DNA from: DAOUKH01 sp965207995
GTDB lineage: Bacteria; Chloroflexota; Dehalococcoidia; SHYB01
Reading direction: 5' to 3'
DNA length: 64,000 bases
Assembly (NCBI GenBank): GCA_965207995.1
Contig: OZ242299.1
Location: forward strand, 2,356,001-2,420,000
How positions within the stretch are numbered: the stretch's first letter is position 1; every line of letters begins with the position of its first letter. Under the pieces are notes generated by a model, which saw nothing but the letters and a program-made list of their open reading frames with translations, was not told where the DNA came from and searched no databases. A program made the position numbers and the translations under genes. Positions 32,282 through 40,919 of the stretch are shown here, in pieces.

Positions 32282-32956
32282 ATGCCGTCCTCGCCGTCCA
32301 TTGCCATCATCGACTACGGGGCGGGGAATCTGCACAGCGTCGCCAAGGCCTTTGACAAAATCGGCTACCCCGGCAGCGTCACCGCCGACCCGGCCCTCAT
32401 CGCCGCGGCCGACGCCGTTGTGCTGCCCGGCGTGGGCGCGGCCCGCGACACGGTGGACGGCCTCGCCGCCCGGGGCCTGACCCAGACCGTCCACGACGCC
32501 GTCGATGCCGGCAAGCCTTTCTTCGGCGTCTGCATCGGGCTGCAAGTGCTGTTCGACCGAAGCGAGGAGGAGGACGCCGAGTGCCTGGGCATCTTGCCGG
32601 GCACGGTGCGTCGTCTCCCCCCCGGCCCCAAGGTGCCGCACATGGGCTGGAACCAGGTGCGGGCCACCGGTCCACACCCCCTCCTGGACGGCATCCCGGA
32701 CGGCTCGAACTTCTACTTCGTCCACAGCTACTACGCCGACCCCGCCGCCGGCGGGGCGAACGGTCGTGGAGCGGCCCGCGTCATCGCGGCGACCGACTAC
32801 GACGTCGACTGCAGCTTCGCCAGCGTGCTGGGGAGGGACCGGATCGTCGCGACCCAGTTCCACCCGGAAAAGAGCGGCGCGAACGGTCTGCGCATCTATC
32901 GCAACTTCGTCGAGCGGATGGTGCTTCCCCATGCGCGGGGCGGCACCGCCGCGTAG
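32282..32956 (+). CDS. hisH: Imidazole glycerol phosphate synthase, glutamine amidotransferase subunit
   Basis: A 224-residue class I glutaminase: IIDYGAGNLHSVAKAF at the start, the nucleophile Cys84 in GVCIGLQ, and the His/Glu of the triad in FHPEKSG (about 194-196). It supplies ammonia to HisF for imidazole glycerol phosphate formation. It starts 3 nt after the hydrolase gene and precedes hisA by 37 nt; hisF is not adjacent. Confidence 0.95.
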   Translation: MPSSPSIAIIDYGAGNLHSVAKAFDKIGYPGSVTADPALIAAADAVVLPGVGAARDTVDGLAARGLTQTVHDAVDAGKPFFGVCIGLQVLFDRSEEEDAECLGILPGTVRRLPPGPKVPHMGWNQVRATGPHPLLDGIPDGSNFYFVHSYYADPAAGGANGRGAARVIAATDYDVDCSFASVLGRDRIVATQFHPEKSGANGLRIYRNFVERMVLPHARGGTAA

Positions 32957-32993
32957 CGCCCCCTACGGCGACACGAAGGCCAAGGAGACGCCG

Positions 32994-33719
32994 GTGGCGT
33001 TCGAGGTGATTCCCGCCATAGACCTGCGCGGAGGGAAGTGCGTCCGGCTCTTCCAGGGCGACTTCGCCCGCGAGACGGTGTACGGCGACGACCCCGCGGC
33101 GATGGCGCGACGGTGGCGCGGCGAGGGGGCGGGCAGGCTCCACGTCGTGGACCTCGACGGCGCGCGGACGGGAGTCCAAACGAACCTGCTGGCGGTGCGC
33201 GCTATCGCGGAGGCCGCCGGCATTCCGGTGCAGGCAGGCGGCGGCGCGCGCTCGCTGGAGGCGGTTGCCGCCTTGATTGACGCGGGAGCCTCCCGCGTCG
33301 TCATCGGGACGGCGGCGGTTGAGGACGAGGGGTTCGTGGCGGAGGCGGTGGGACGCTACGGCGAGGCCATCGTGATCGGCGTCGACGCCCGCGACGGCAA
33401 GGCCGCCACCGAAGGCTGGGAGCGGCAGCAGTCGGTCGCAGCCGCCGACCTGATCGCGCGGATGCGGGCGCTCGGCGCGGCCCGCTTCGTCTACACCGAC
33501 ATTGCCCGCGACGGCGCGCTGACGGGGCCGAACGTCGAGGCGCTGGGTAGCGCCATTGAAGCGGCCGCACCCGCGCCGGTGATCGCCTCCGGTGGGGTGG
33601 CCACCGCGGAGCACGTCGCCGCGCTCGCCAAGACCGGCGCCGAAGGCGTCATCATCGGCCGGGCACTCTACACCGGCGACCTGTCCCTGGGGGACGCGCT
33701 GGCGGCCGCTAGCGGTTAG
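32994..33719 (+). CDS. hisA: Phosphoribosylformimino-AICAR phosphate isomerase
   Basis: A 241-residue (beta/alpha)8 isomerase. It has the catalytic Asp in VIPAIDLRGGKCVRLFQGD (Asp8), HVVDLDGARTG, VQAGGGARSLE, the second catalytic Asp in VYTDIARDGALTGPN, and IASGGVATAEH. The GTG at 32994 follows AAGGAG at 6-nt spacing and matches the normal family start, though the frame is open much further upstream. Its stop codon overlaps that of the convergent SDR gene. HisA rather than TrpC-like or PriA is judged from the conserved start and length. Confidence 0.95.
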   Translation: MAFEVIPAIDLRGGKCVRLFQGDFARETVYGDDPAAMARRWRGEGAGRLHVVDLDGARTGVQTNLLAVRAIAEAAGIPVQAGGGARSLEAVAALIDAGASRVVIGTAAVEDEGFVAEAVGRYGEAIVIGVDARDGKAATEGWERQQSVAAADLIARMRALGAARFVYTDIARDGALTGPNVEALGSAIEAAAPAPVIASGGVATAEHVAALAKTGAEGVIIGRALYTGDLSLGDALAAASG

Positions 33720-34510
33720 ATGAAGACGGCCTGGACGGAGCCACCGCTGGCGTCGATGACGCCGCCGGTGATGGCTCCGGCCTGCTCGGAGGCGAGGAAG
33801 GCGACGGCGTAGCCGATCTCGCGGGCCTCGACCATGCGCTTGATGGCGCGCTGCTGGGCCATGCGACGCTCGGCCTCCACCTCGTCGACTCCCTGGGCCC
33901 TCGCCTGGTCGGCGATCATCTCGGTGATGAGCGGGCTGCGCGTGAGACCGGGGTGGACGACGTTGACGGTGATGCCGTCGGGGCCGAGCTCCTCGGCGAG
34001 ACTGCGGCTGGAGTGAGCGATGGCGAGGTTCCGCGCTCCGCCGCTGTAGCCGCTGGGCAGGCGGCCGTTCTGCCCGGCGATGTTGACGATGCGCCCCCAG
34101 CCCTGCTTCTTCATACGGGGCGCGACGGCCCGTGAGCACCGGATCACGCCCATGTACTTGACGTTGAGGTCTTCCCACATCTTCTCGTCGTCGATCGTCT
34201 CGATGGGGCCGTTGGCGAGGCCGCCGGGGACGCCGGCGTTGTTGACGAGGATGTCGACGCGGCCGAACTCGGCAATCACCTGCTCCACCATGGCGTCGAC
34301 GCTGGCGGCTTCGCCGACGTCGGCGACGACGGGGAATGCGCGCCCGCCGTTGGCGTTGATCTCGGCGGCGGCGGCCTCAAGCGGCTCGCGGCGTCGGGCG
34401 CAGATCGCGACGACGGCGCCCTCCTCGACGAGCACGTCGGCGATGGCCCGTCCGAGGCCCTGGCTTCCCCCCGTCACAAGCGCGATGCGTCCTGCAAGAC
34501 CCAAGTCCAT
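33716..34510 (-). CDS. SDR family oxidoreductase with altered catalytic residues
   Basis: A 264-residue short-chain dehydrogenase fold: the cofactor loop TGGSQGLG at residues 13-20, NNAGVPGG in the middle and PGLTRSP near 190. The active site is unusual. The usual Ser segment reads IVNIAGQNG, and the usual Tyr-x3-Lys reads YSGGARN, so the Tyr is kept but the Lys is replaced by Ala, with Arg next to it, and the Ser position appears to be Gly. It may still be an active variant subfamily or a non-catalytic binding protein. The cofactor preference is not clear. It is convergent with hisA, with overlapping stops. Confidence 0.85.
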   Translation of the reverse strand: MDLGLAGRIALVTGGSQGLGRAIADVLVEEGAVVAICARRREPLEAAAAEINANGGRAFPVVADVGEAASVDAMVEQVIAEFGRVDILVNNAGVPGGLANGPIETIDDEKMWEDLNVKYMGVIRCSRAVAPRMKKQGWGRIVNIAGQNGRLPSGYSGGARNLAIAHSSRSLAEELGPDGITVNVVHPGLTRSPLITEMIADQARAQGVDEVEAERRMAQQRAIKRMVEAREIGYAVAFLASEQAGAITGGVIDASGGSVQAVFI

Positions 34511-34647
34511 GGCCGAGCCCTCCCAGTTCCTGATACGGCGGCAAGCCTAGCCAGCGCGGCGGGGGTTGGTCAAGCGGCGGGAGGCCGAGGAGCGCGCGGG
34601 TTTGCTAGACTCAGGGCTATGGCGGTACCGACCGCTAGGAGGCGAGG

Positions 34648-35424
34648 ATGAGCGGCGAGCTTGTCGGCTACGAGCTGCGGGACGGCGTGGCCGTCCTGAC
34701 GCTGAATGACGCCAAGCGGCGGAACGCGCTGTCGTCCCGGCTGCTGGAAGACCTCAAGAATCGGCTACGGCAGATTGAAGCGGACGATGAGGTCCGGGTG
34801 GTGGTGCTGCGGTCGGAGGGGCCGGTGTTCAGCTCAGGCCATGATTTGAACGAGATGATCGACCGCGATGCGGAGTCGTACGCCGCGGTCTTCGCGCTGT
34901 GCACCGAGGTCATGGAGGCGATCCGGCTGCTGCCCAAGCCGGTCATCGCGCAGGTGCAGGGGCTGGCGACCGCCGCGGGATGCCAGTTGGCGGCTACGTG
35001 CGACCTCGCCGTCGCGGGCGAGTCGGCGGCGTTCGCCACGCCCGGGGTGCGGATCGGCCTGTTCTGCACGACGCCGGGCGTCGCGCTGGCCCGCGCCGTG
35101 CCCTCGACGAAGAAGGCCATGGAGATGCTGCTGACCGGCGAACCGGTCCCGGCGTCGAAGGCCCTAGAGATCGGGCTAGTGAACCGGGTCGTGCCCGACG
35201 ACGAGCTTGAGGAGAACGTCATGGCGCTGGCGCGCCAGATCGGCGCGGCGAGCGCCCACACGCTCGCCGTGGGCAAGGAAGCCTTCTACCGGCAAATCGA
35301 CCTCGACCGCCCCGCCGCCTACGAGGTGGCGCAGCAGGTCATGGTCGACAACCTGCTCGACGAGGACGCCCACGAGGGCATCACGGCGTTTCTGCAGAAG
35401 CGGCCTCCGCAGTGGAAGCGGTAG
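34648..35424 (+). CDS. Enoyl-CoA hydratase/isomerase family protein (ECHDC3-like)
   Basis: A 258-residue crotonase-fold protein: KRRNALSSRLLEDL, oxyanion-hole SSGHDLNEM near residue 70 and GLATAAGCQLAATCDLAVA, and TPGVRIGLFCTTPGVALAR in place of the Glu-containing hydratase motif. That pattern resembles the ECHDC3/short group whose reaction is uncertain. The ATG follows GGAGGCGAGG. A tRNA-Gly gene lies just downstream. Confidence 0.9.
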   Translation: MSGELVGYELRDGVAVLTLNDAKRRNALSSRLLEDLKNRLRQIEADDEVRVVVLRSEGPVFSSGHDLNEMIDRDAESYAAVFALCTEVMEAIRLLPKPVIAQVQGLATAAGCQLAATCDLAVAGESAAFATPGVRIGLFCTTPGVALARAVPSTKKAMEMLLTGEPVPASKALEIGLVNRVVPDDELEENVMALARQIGAASAHTLAVGKEAFYRQIDLDRPAAYEVAQQVMVDNLLDEDAHEGITAFLQKRPPQWKR

Positions 35425-35460
35425 CGGCATCGCGGGTCTGCGACGGCCCCTCCCAACGGC

Positions 35461-35466
35461 TATAAT
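35461..35466 (+). promoter_or_regulatory. -10 box of tRNA-Gly
   Basis: A perfect TATAAT 11 nt before the tRNA 5' end, placing the transcription start within a few bases of the mature tRNA. The -35 is weak (CTGCGA at 17-bp spacing). Confidence 0.55.
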
Positions 35467-35477
35467 CGGAGCGCGGC

Positions 35478-35554
35478 GCGGGGGTAGCTCAGTCTGGTAG
35501 AGTCCCTGCCTTCCAAGCAGGTCGTCGCGGGTTCGAGTCCCGTCCCCCGCTCCA
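35478..35554 (+). tRNA. tRNA-Gly (anticodon TCC)
   Basis: A 77-nt tRNA: acceptor GCGGGGG/CCCCCGC, D stem GCTC/GAGT with a G-T pair, anticodon stem CCTGC/GCAGG with loop CTTCCAA (anticodon TCC at 35512-35514), T-loop TTCGAGT, discriminator T and encoded CCA. Confidence 0.97.
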
Positions 35555-35580
35555 ACAGGGCCGCACGAGGGAGGGGTGCC

Positions 35581-36213
35581 ATGACAGAACAATCGCTCAA
35601 GGACAACTATCGAGGCGTCTTCGATGGGCGCATCGGGTTCGGCGAGAAGGCCGCCGTGATCGTCATCGACTTCGTCAACGCCTACACCACCGAGGGCGCG
35701 CCGTTCTTCGCGCCGCCGGTGATCGACGCGGTGCGCGAGACCGTCGATGTGCTCGACGCGGCGCGGCGGAATGACGCGCCGGTGGTCTACACGCGGGTGA
35801 TCTACTCGGAGAGCGGTGCCGACGGCGGTATCTTCGTGCAGAAGGTCCCGGGCCTGCGCACGATGTTGGAGGGCGAGCCCCTTTCCGAGATCGTCCCCGA
35901 GCTGCCTCCGGAACCCGGCGAGGTGGTCATCAAGAAGCAGTACCCGAGCGCCTTTTTCGGAACGCCGCTCGCCGCCATGCTGACCAGCCAGCGGGTCGAC
36001 ACGGTGATCCTGACCGGCTGCTCGACCAGCGGCTGCATCCGGGCCAGCGCCATCGACGGCATACAGTACGGCTTCCGCGTCATCGTGCCGCGGGAGTGCG
36101 TCGGCGACCGGCACCCCGGCCCGCACGAGGCCAACCTGTTCGACATCGACAGCAAGTACGGCGACGTGGTCTCCAAGGCCGAGGTGCTCGCCTACCTAGA
36201 AGGCGAGATGTAA
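35581..36213 (+). CDS. Isochorismatase-family cysteine hydrolase (N-carbamoylsarcosine amidase-like)
   Basis: A 210-residue cysteine hydrolase with the full triad: Asp30 in VIVIDFVNAY, Lys118/119 in VIKKQYPSAFFGT and Cys152 in TGCSTSGCIRAS. Relatives hydrolyse N-carbamoyl compounds or other amides. The ATG follows GAGGGG. It heads a three-gene set with a hydantoinase and a second isochorismatase-fold protein. The layout suggests hydantoin or cyclic-amide ring opening followed by hydrolysis of the N-carbamoyl product. Confidence 0.92.
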   Translation: MTEQSLKDNYRGVFDGRIGFGEKAAVIVIDFVNAYTTEGAPFFAPPVIDAVRETVDVLDAARRNDAPVVYTRVIYSESGADGGIFVQKVPGLRTMLEGEPLSEIVPELPPEPGEVVIKKQYPSAFFGTPLAAMLTSQRVDTVILTGCSTSGCIRASAIDGIQYGFRVIVPRECVGDRHPGPHEANLFDIDSKYGDVVSKAEVLAYLEGEM

Positions 36214-36238
36214 CTCGGCCGAGCAAGGCAGGTTGACC

Positions 36239-37600
36239 ATGCACTTCGACATGATCGTCAAGGGCGGGAGCGTGGTGACGCCGGGGGAAGGCGTCATGCG
36301 GGCCGACGTCGCGGTGCGCGGGGGCAAGGTCGCGGCGCTGTTCGACGACGCCTCGGGCGCCGAGGCCGACGACGTCTACGACGCGACCGGGCTGCACGTC
36401 TTCCCCGGCGTGGTCGACCCCCACGTCCACATCGGCTTGGCCGAGGGCTTGGATGATTGGGAGACGGAAACCCGCTCGGCGGCCGTCGGCGGCGTGACCA
36501 CCGCGCTCACCTATCTCATGGCGGGGACCCCGTATGGGCCGGTCGTCGAGGCGAACCTCGACCGCGCCGCGCGGGACTCGGTCGTGGACTACGGCTTCCA
36601 CCTCGTGCCCTCGGCGAACGTCCACCTCGACGAGATGGAAGAACACGCGGAGCGCTTCGGCATCAAGTCGTACAAGTACTTCACCAGCTTCCGGGGCGAC
36701 GAGGGCGCCTACCTGGGCGTCTCGGGCACCGACGACGGCTTCATGTACCGCTACTTCGACCAGGTGGCGAACCTGCCGGGAGGCGTCGCCAACGTCCACC
36801 CGGAGAACATCGAAGTGGTCTGGGAGCTGCGGAAGCGGCTGCTCGCGGAGGGCCGCGACGACCTGAAGGCGTGGGACGAATCGCGCCCTGATTTCGTCGA
36901 GGCGCAGAGCGCCGTCGCCGCGGCGTTCTACGCCCACGTCACCGGCTGCCCGCTCTACATCGTGCACGTCAGCGGGCGGCTGGCGCTCGACGAGTTGAAG
37001 GCGGCGCGCGAGCGCTACGGCGGATCGCCGCTCTACATCGAGACGTGCCCGCACTTCCTCACCCATCACTCGGGCATGGAGATCGGGCCGCTGGGCAAGG
37101 TCAACCCGCCGTTGCGCTCCGAGGACGACGAGGAGGCGCTATGGAATGGCCTTCTCGACGGCACGGTCGATACGGTGGGCTCGGACCACGTCGCGCGCAA
37201 GAAGGGGAGGAAAGAGGGCAGTATTTGGACGTGCAGCGCCGGCTTTCCGGGAAGCGCGACCATTCTCCCCACCCTGCTCAGCGAGGGCTACCACCGGCGC
37301 GGCCTCCCTCTGGAACGCATCGCCGAGCTGGTCAGCGCCAACCCCGCCCGCATCTTCCACCGATATCCCCAGAAGGGGACCATCGCCGTGGGGTCGGACG
37401 CCGACTTCGCCATCGTCAATCTGGGCCTGGAACAGGAAGTCACCCACGACTATCTGCAGAGCAACGCCGACTACTCGCTGCTCGACGGCTGGCGGCTGAC
37501 GGGCTGGCCCGTCGCCACCATCCTGGGGGGCAAGCGCATGGTGGAGCACGGCAAGCTCGTGGGCCCGCGCGGGGCGGGGAGCTACGTTCCGTCGGGCTAG
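36239..37600 (+). CDS. Dihydropyrimidinase/D-hydantoinase-type amidohydrolase
   Basis: A 453-residue metal-dependent amidohydrolase. Metal ligands are in VVDPHVHIGL (His62, His64), a carbamylated-Lys candidate is in GIKSYKYFTSF near residue 145-150, further His are in VHPEN and YIVHVSG, and an Asp is in GSDHVARKKG. This set matches the cyclic amidohydrolase family (hydantoinase, dihydropyrimidinase, allantoinase). It opens five- or six-membered cyclic amides to N-carbamoyl acids. The ATG at 36239 is chosen over a TTG two codons earlier. It is flanked by isochorismatase-fold genes in the same direction. The exact substrate is unknown. Confidence 0.93.
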   Translation: MHFDMIVKGGSVVTPGEGVMRADVAVRGGKVAALFDDASGAEADDVYDATGLHVFPGVVDPHVHIGLAEGLDDWETETRSAAVGGVTTALTYLMAGTPYGPVVEANLDRAARDSVVDYGFHLVPSANVHLDEMEEHAERFGIKSYKYFTSFRGDEGAYLGVSGTDDGFMYRYFDQVANLPGGVANVHPENIEVVWELRKRLLAEGRDDLKAWDESRPDFVEAQSAVAAAFYAHVTGCPLYIVHVSGRLALDELKAARERYGGSPLYIETCPHFLTHHSGMEIGPLGKVNPPLRSEDDEEALWNGLLDGTVDTVGSDHVARKKGRKEGSIWTCSAGFPGSATILPTLLSEGYHRRGLPLERIAELVSANPARIFHRYPQKGTIAVGSDADFAIVNLGLEQEVTHDYLQSNADYSLLDGWRLTGWPVATILGGKRMVEHGKLVGPRGAGSYVPSG

Positions 37601-37636
37601 CGCCGCATCCGAGAGCAACCCAAGAAAGAGGCTCGC

Positions 37637-38245
37637 ATGGAGATCGAACCGCCCGTCATCCTCATGGTCATGGACATGCAGAACGATTTCTGCAGCCGCA
37701 AGGGCGCATTCGCACGCGCCGGCTTCAGCGTCGAGGGCATCGAGGCCATCGTTCCGACGGTCAAGAGCGTCATCGAGGCCTGTGCCGAAGTCCGCATCCC
37801 GATCGTGGCGACCCGGCTGACGATTCTGGAAGACCTCGACGGCAAGGCGATGGGCATGGGGCATCTGCGCACGCTGCGGCCGTTCCTCGTCGAGTCGGGG
37901 TTCCGCGCCGGGACATGGGGCCATGAGGGCATCCCGGAGCTGCCCGAGCCCGACTACGCGGTGCGCAAGTGGGGCTATTCGGCCATCTACCAGACGGAGC
38001 TGGAAAAGATTCTCACCGCGCTGGGCGGCAAGACGCTGATCTTCACCGGCATCGCGACCAACGGGGTGGTCGAGGGGACGGCGCGGGACGCCAACATGCG
38101 GGGCTTCGAGATCGTGACGCTCTCCGACTGCGTCGCCGGGTACAACCAGAAACTGCACGAGGCATCGCTGCTGAATCTGGGCAACATCGGCACCGTCATG
38201 CCCGCCGCCGACTTCCTCGCCGCCGTGCCGAGCCTCGCGCCGTAG
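37637..38245 (+). CDS. Isochorismatase-fold protein lacking the catalytic cysteine
   Basis: A 202-residue isochorismatase-fold protein that keeps Asp13 (MVMDMQNDF) and Lys111 (VRKWGYSAIY). The nucleophile position in TGIATNGVVEGTARDA is Val134, where cysteine hydrolases have Cys (compare Cys152 of the gene at 35581). It therefore cannot use the usual cysteine mechanism. It could be an isochorismatase-like hydrolase of another kind, or a partner or regulator of the active copy. The ATG at 37637 follows AAAGAGG. It ends the hydantoinase gene set; a dispersed repeat follows. Confidence 0.9.
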   Translation: MEIEPPVILMVMDMQNDFCSRKGAFARAGFSVEGIEAIVPTVKSVIEACAEVRIPIVATRLTILEDLDGKAMGMGHLRTLRPFLVESGFRAGTWGHEGIPELPEPDYAVRKWGYSAIYQTELEKILTALGGKTLIFTGIATNGVVEGTARDANMRGFEIVTLSDCVAGYNQKLHEASLLNLGNIGTVMPAADFLAAVPSLAP

Positions 38246-38255
38246 CCTGCGCGGG

Positions 38256-38316
38256 CCCTCCCTCAGTCCCTCCCAGAGGGAGGGAGGTTTAACGTGCTCC
38301 CCCAGAGGGAGAGCGG
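38256..38316 (+). repeat. CTCTCTC hairpin repeat, copy 7 (two-hairpin form)
   Basis: CCCTCCCTCAGTC, stem CCTCCC/GGGAGG, GTTTAACGTG link, then CTCCCCCAGAGGGAG. It lies directly after the isochorismatase-fold gene, where a terminator would be expected. Confidence 0.85.
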
Positions 38317-38406
38317 TCCGGTGAACGAAGGGTTGGAATCCGGCGCGGCGACCCCTAGAGTATCTGCGCGCCCTCGCAGGGGCATCTAGACCATCGGAGG
38401 CCTTCC

Positions 38407-39579
38407 TTGGAATTCGGCATCTTCATTCAGGGTCATGCGCCGTCGCAGGCGCGGGCCCACAACCCGGCCAACGAGCAGCGGTGGGTCCGCAACGAGGTCG
38501 AAATTGCTCAGGCCGCCGACCGGAACAACTTCAAATACATCTGGACGACGGAGCACCACTTCCTCGAAGAGTATTCCCACATGTCGGACAACGCGGCGGT
38601 GGCGGCGTGGGTGCTCGCCAAGACGGAGCGCATCCACGTGGGGTCGGGCATCTTCAACCTCAACCCGCGGGTCAACCATCCGGTTCGGCTTGCCGAGCGG
38701 GTGGCGATGCTCGACCAGCTCAGCCAGGGGCGGTTCGAGTTCGGCACGGGCCGGGGAGCGGGCAGCCACGAGATCGGCGGCTTCGGCCTGCGCCACGACG
38801 AGACCAAGGCGAACTGGGCCGAGGCGATTACGGAAATCCCGAAGATGTGGCGGCAGCGGGGCTACTCGTACCCCAACGGGAGGGGCTTCCAAGTGCCCAG
38901 CGAAGGGCGGCAGATGATGCCCGGCCGGGAGGGGGCGTTCAACGTATTGCCCAAGCCCTACGCGCATACGCATCCCGCGCTGTGGGTCGCCGCGGGCAAT
39001 CCGGGCACGTACGAGACGTCGGCGAAGATGGGGCTGGGGCTGCTGGGGTTCAACGTGGGGTCGGTGTGGAACATGGAGCCGCTGTTCGCCACCTACAAGG
39101 AGCACATCGGCGACGCGGAGCCGGTCGGCGACTATGTGAATGACAACATCATGACCACGGTCACGATGGTCTGCTTCGAGGATGGCAAGAAGGCCCGCGA
39201 GAGCTACACCCGGTCGGGGCGCTCCTATCTCACGTCACTGGTCTTCCGCTACCACGATAGTTTCCCCCGGCCCGAGGGGTTGCCCTACTGGCCCGACCGG
39301 ATCCCCGAGCCGACGATCGAGGACGTCGATCAGCGGATCAAGGACGGCTTCGGTCTGTGCGGCTCCCCCGACGAGGTCATCAAGCAGGTCGAGAACTACT
39401 CCAAGGTGGGCTCCGACCAGCTCGTCTTCGGCTACCCTGCCGACATGCCGATCGACGAGGCCCTCGAATCGATCGAGACCTTCGGCAAGCACGTGATCCC
39501 GCACTTCGACAAGGACCCCAAACACAGCACCACCTGCTACCGCGAGGCGGCGGGCGGGCCGCTGGTACCCAAGGACTAG
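38407..39579 (+). CDS. LLM-class flavin-dependent oxidoreductase
   Basis: A 390-residue bacterial luciferase-like monooxygenase: MEFGIFIQGHAPS start, YIWTTEHHFLEEYSHMSDN near residue 45, VGSGIFNLNPRVNHPVRLAERVAMLDQLSQGR split by strands, and the FMN-site FGTGRGAGSHEIGG. It uses reduced flavin, often supplied by a partner reductase, to oxidise its substrate. The TTG start follows GGAGG at good spacing. The acyl-CoA dehydrogenase follows 18 nt later, so the two probably act on one substrate route. Confidence 0.92.
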   Translation: MEFGIFIQGHAPSQARAHNPANEQRWVRNEVEIAQAADRNNFKYIWTTEHHFLEEYSHMSDNAAVAAWVLAKTERIHVGSGIFNLNPRVNHPVRLAERVAMLDQLSQGRFEFGTGRGAGSHEIGGFGLRHDETKANWAEAITEIPKMWRQRGYSYPNGRGFQVPSEGRQMMPGREGAFNVLPKPYAHTHPALWVAAGNPGTYETSAKMGLGLLGFNVGSVWNMEPLFATYKEHIGDAEPVGDYVNDNIMTTVTMVCFEDGKKARESYTRSGRSYLTSLVFRYHDSFPRPEGLPYWPDRIPEPTIEDVDQRIKDGFGLCGSPDEVIKQVENYSKVGSDQLVFGYPADMPIDEALESIETFGKHVIPHFDKDPKHSTTCYREAAGGPLVPKD

Positions 39580-39597
39580 CCGGCAGGGAGCGCGAGG

Positions 39598-40764
39598 ATG
39601 GACTTCACCTTCTCGGCAGAGGAAGAGGCCTTCCGCACCGAGGTGCGCGTCTTCCTGAAAGAGGAGCTGCCCCCCGACTGGGACGGCCTCGACGAGGATG
39701 GCGCCTTCCAGGGCCAGGGTCTCGGAATCACACGGCGCATGTCGAAGCGGCTCGCCGAGCGGGGCTGGCTGACGCTGGCCTGGCCCAAGGAGCACGGCGG
39801 GCAAGAGCGCTCCATCATGGAGCAGATGCTCTTCAAGGAAGAGATGGCCTACTTCCAGGTGCCCGGCGCCGACATGGGCGTGGGGGGCGTCAGTTGGGTT
39901 GGGCCGATGCTGATGTCCCACGGGACCGGCGAGCAGAAGCGCCATCTGCGCTCGATTGCGTCGGGCGACGAGTACTGGTGCACGCTGTACAGTGAGCCGG
40001 GGAGCGGCTCCGACCTCGCCTCGTTGCAGACGCGAGCCGAGCGCGACGGCGACGACTACGTGATCAACGGCTCGAAGATCTGGACCAGCGGCGGGCACAT
40101 CGCCGACTGGGGCTGGCTCGCGGCGCGCACCGACCCGGCGGCGCCCAAGCACAAGGGCGTGAGCATGTTCCTGCTGGACATGAAGGCGCCGGGCGTGACC
40201 GTCCGCCCGATCATCAACATGGCGGAGGCGCACCACTTCAACGAGGTCTTCTTCGACAACGTGCGCATTCCCAAGCGCGACCTTGTGGGGGAGCAGGACC
40301 AGGGCTGGTACATCCTGGCCACGGCCCTCGACTTCGAGCGGTCCGGTGTGCACGCGTCGGCGAACGCGCAGCGCATCCTCGACAAGCTCGCCGAGTTCCA
40401 CGCCGAGCGTCCGGGGACGCTGAGCGCCGCGCTCAGAAACCGGTTCGCCGAGGCGCAGATCGAGACCTCAATCGCGCGGTCGCTGGCCTACCGCGTCTCC
40501 TGGCTCCAGAGCAAGGGTGGGCAGCCGAATCAGGAGGCGTCACTCTCCAAGCTGTACGGGTCGGAGCTAGGCCAGCGAGTGGCGGCCTTCGCCATCGACT
40601 CCCTCGGATTGTCGGGGCAGGCCGGGCCGGGATCGAAGTGGGCCGCCTTCGGCGGCAGGATAGAGCGGACCTACCGCTCGGCGGTGTCGCACACCATCGC
40701 GGCGGGCACGTCGGAAGTCCAGCGCAACATCATCGCCACGCGGGGGCTCGGGCTGCCGCGGTAG
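39598..40764 (+). CDS. Acyl-CoA dehydrogenase
   Basis: A 388-residue ACAD. The N-terminal helical domain begins DFTFSAEEEAFRTEVR, the beta domain has YSEPGSGSDLASLQTRAERDGD (split by strands) and GSKIWTSGGHIADW, and the C-terminal helical domain ends with SHTIAAGTSEVQRNIIATRGLGLPR. The FAD-binding features are complete. The catalytic base could not be placed with confidence. It probably oxidises a branched or unusual acyl-CoA; the substrate is unknown. Translationally close to the LLM gene. A repeat follows. Confidence 0.93.
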   Translation: MDFTFSAEEEAFRTEVRVFLKEELPPDWDGLDEDGAFQGQGLGITRRMSKRLAERGWLTLAWPKEHGGQERSIMEQMLFKEEMAYFQVPGADMGVGGVSWVGPMLMSHGTGEQKRHLRSIASGDEYWCTLYSEPGSGSDLASLQTRAERDGDDYVINGSKIWTSGGHIADWGWLAARTDPAAPKHKGVSMFLLDMKAPGVTVRPIINMAEAHHFNEVFFDNVRIPKRDLVGEQDQGWYILATALDFERSGVHASANAQRILDKLAEFHAERPGTLSAALRNRFAEAQIETSIARSLAYRVSWLQSKGGQPNQEASLSKLYGSELGQRVAAFAIDSLGLSGQAGPGSKWAAFGGRIERTYRSAVSHTIAAGTSEVQRNIIATRGLGLPR

Positions 40765-40789
40765 GGGCCGAGGGCGTCGCGGTGCGGGT

Positions 40790-40838
40790 GCCCTCCCTCA
40801 ATCCCTCCCAGAGGGAGGGAGGTTTAAGGTGGCGCCCC
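40790..40838 (+). repeat. CTCTCTC hairpin repeat, copy 8
   Basis: GCCCTCCCTCAATC, stem CCTCCC/GGGAGG with AGA loop, then GAGGTTTAAGGTGGCGCCCC. It lies 26 nt after the acyl-CoA dehydrogenase stop. Confidence 0.85.
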
Positions 40839-40919
40839 ATGAGGGGTGTCAAAGTAAGGCTTCCCGCCCGCTTTCGCGACCGTGGGTAGTGGGTATATGG
40901 TTGCCTAGGGAGGACCGCC

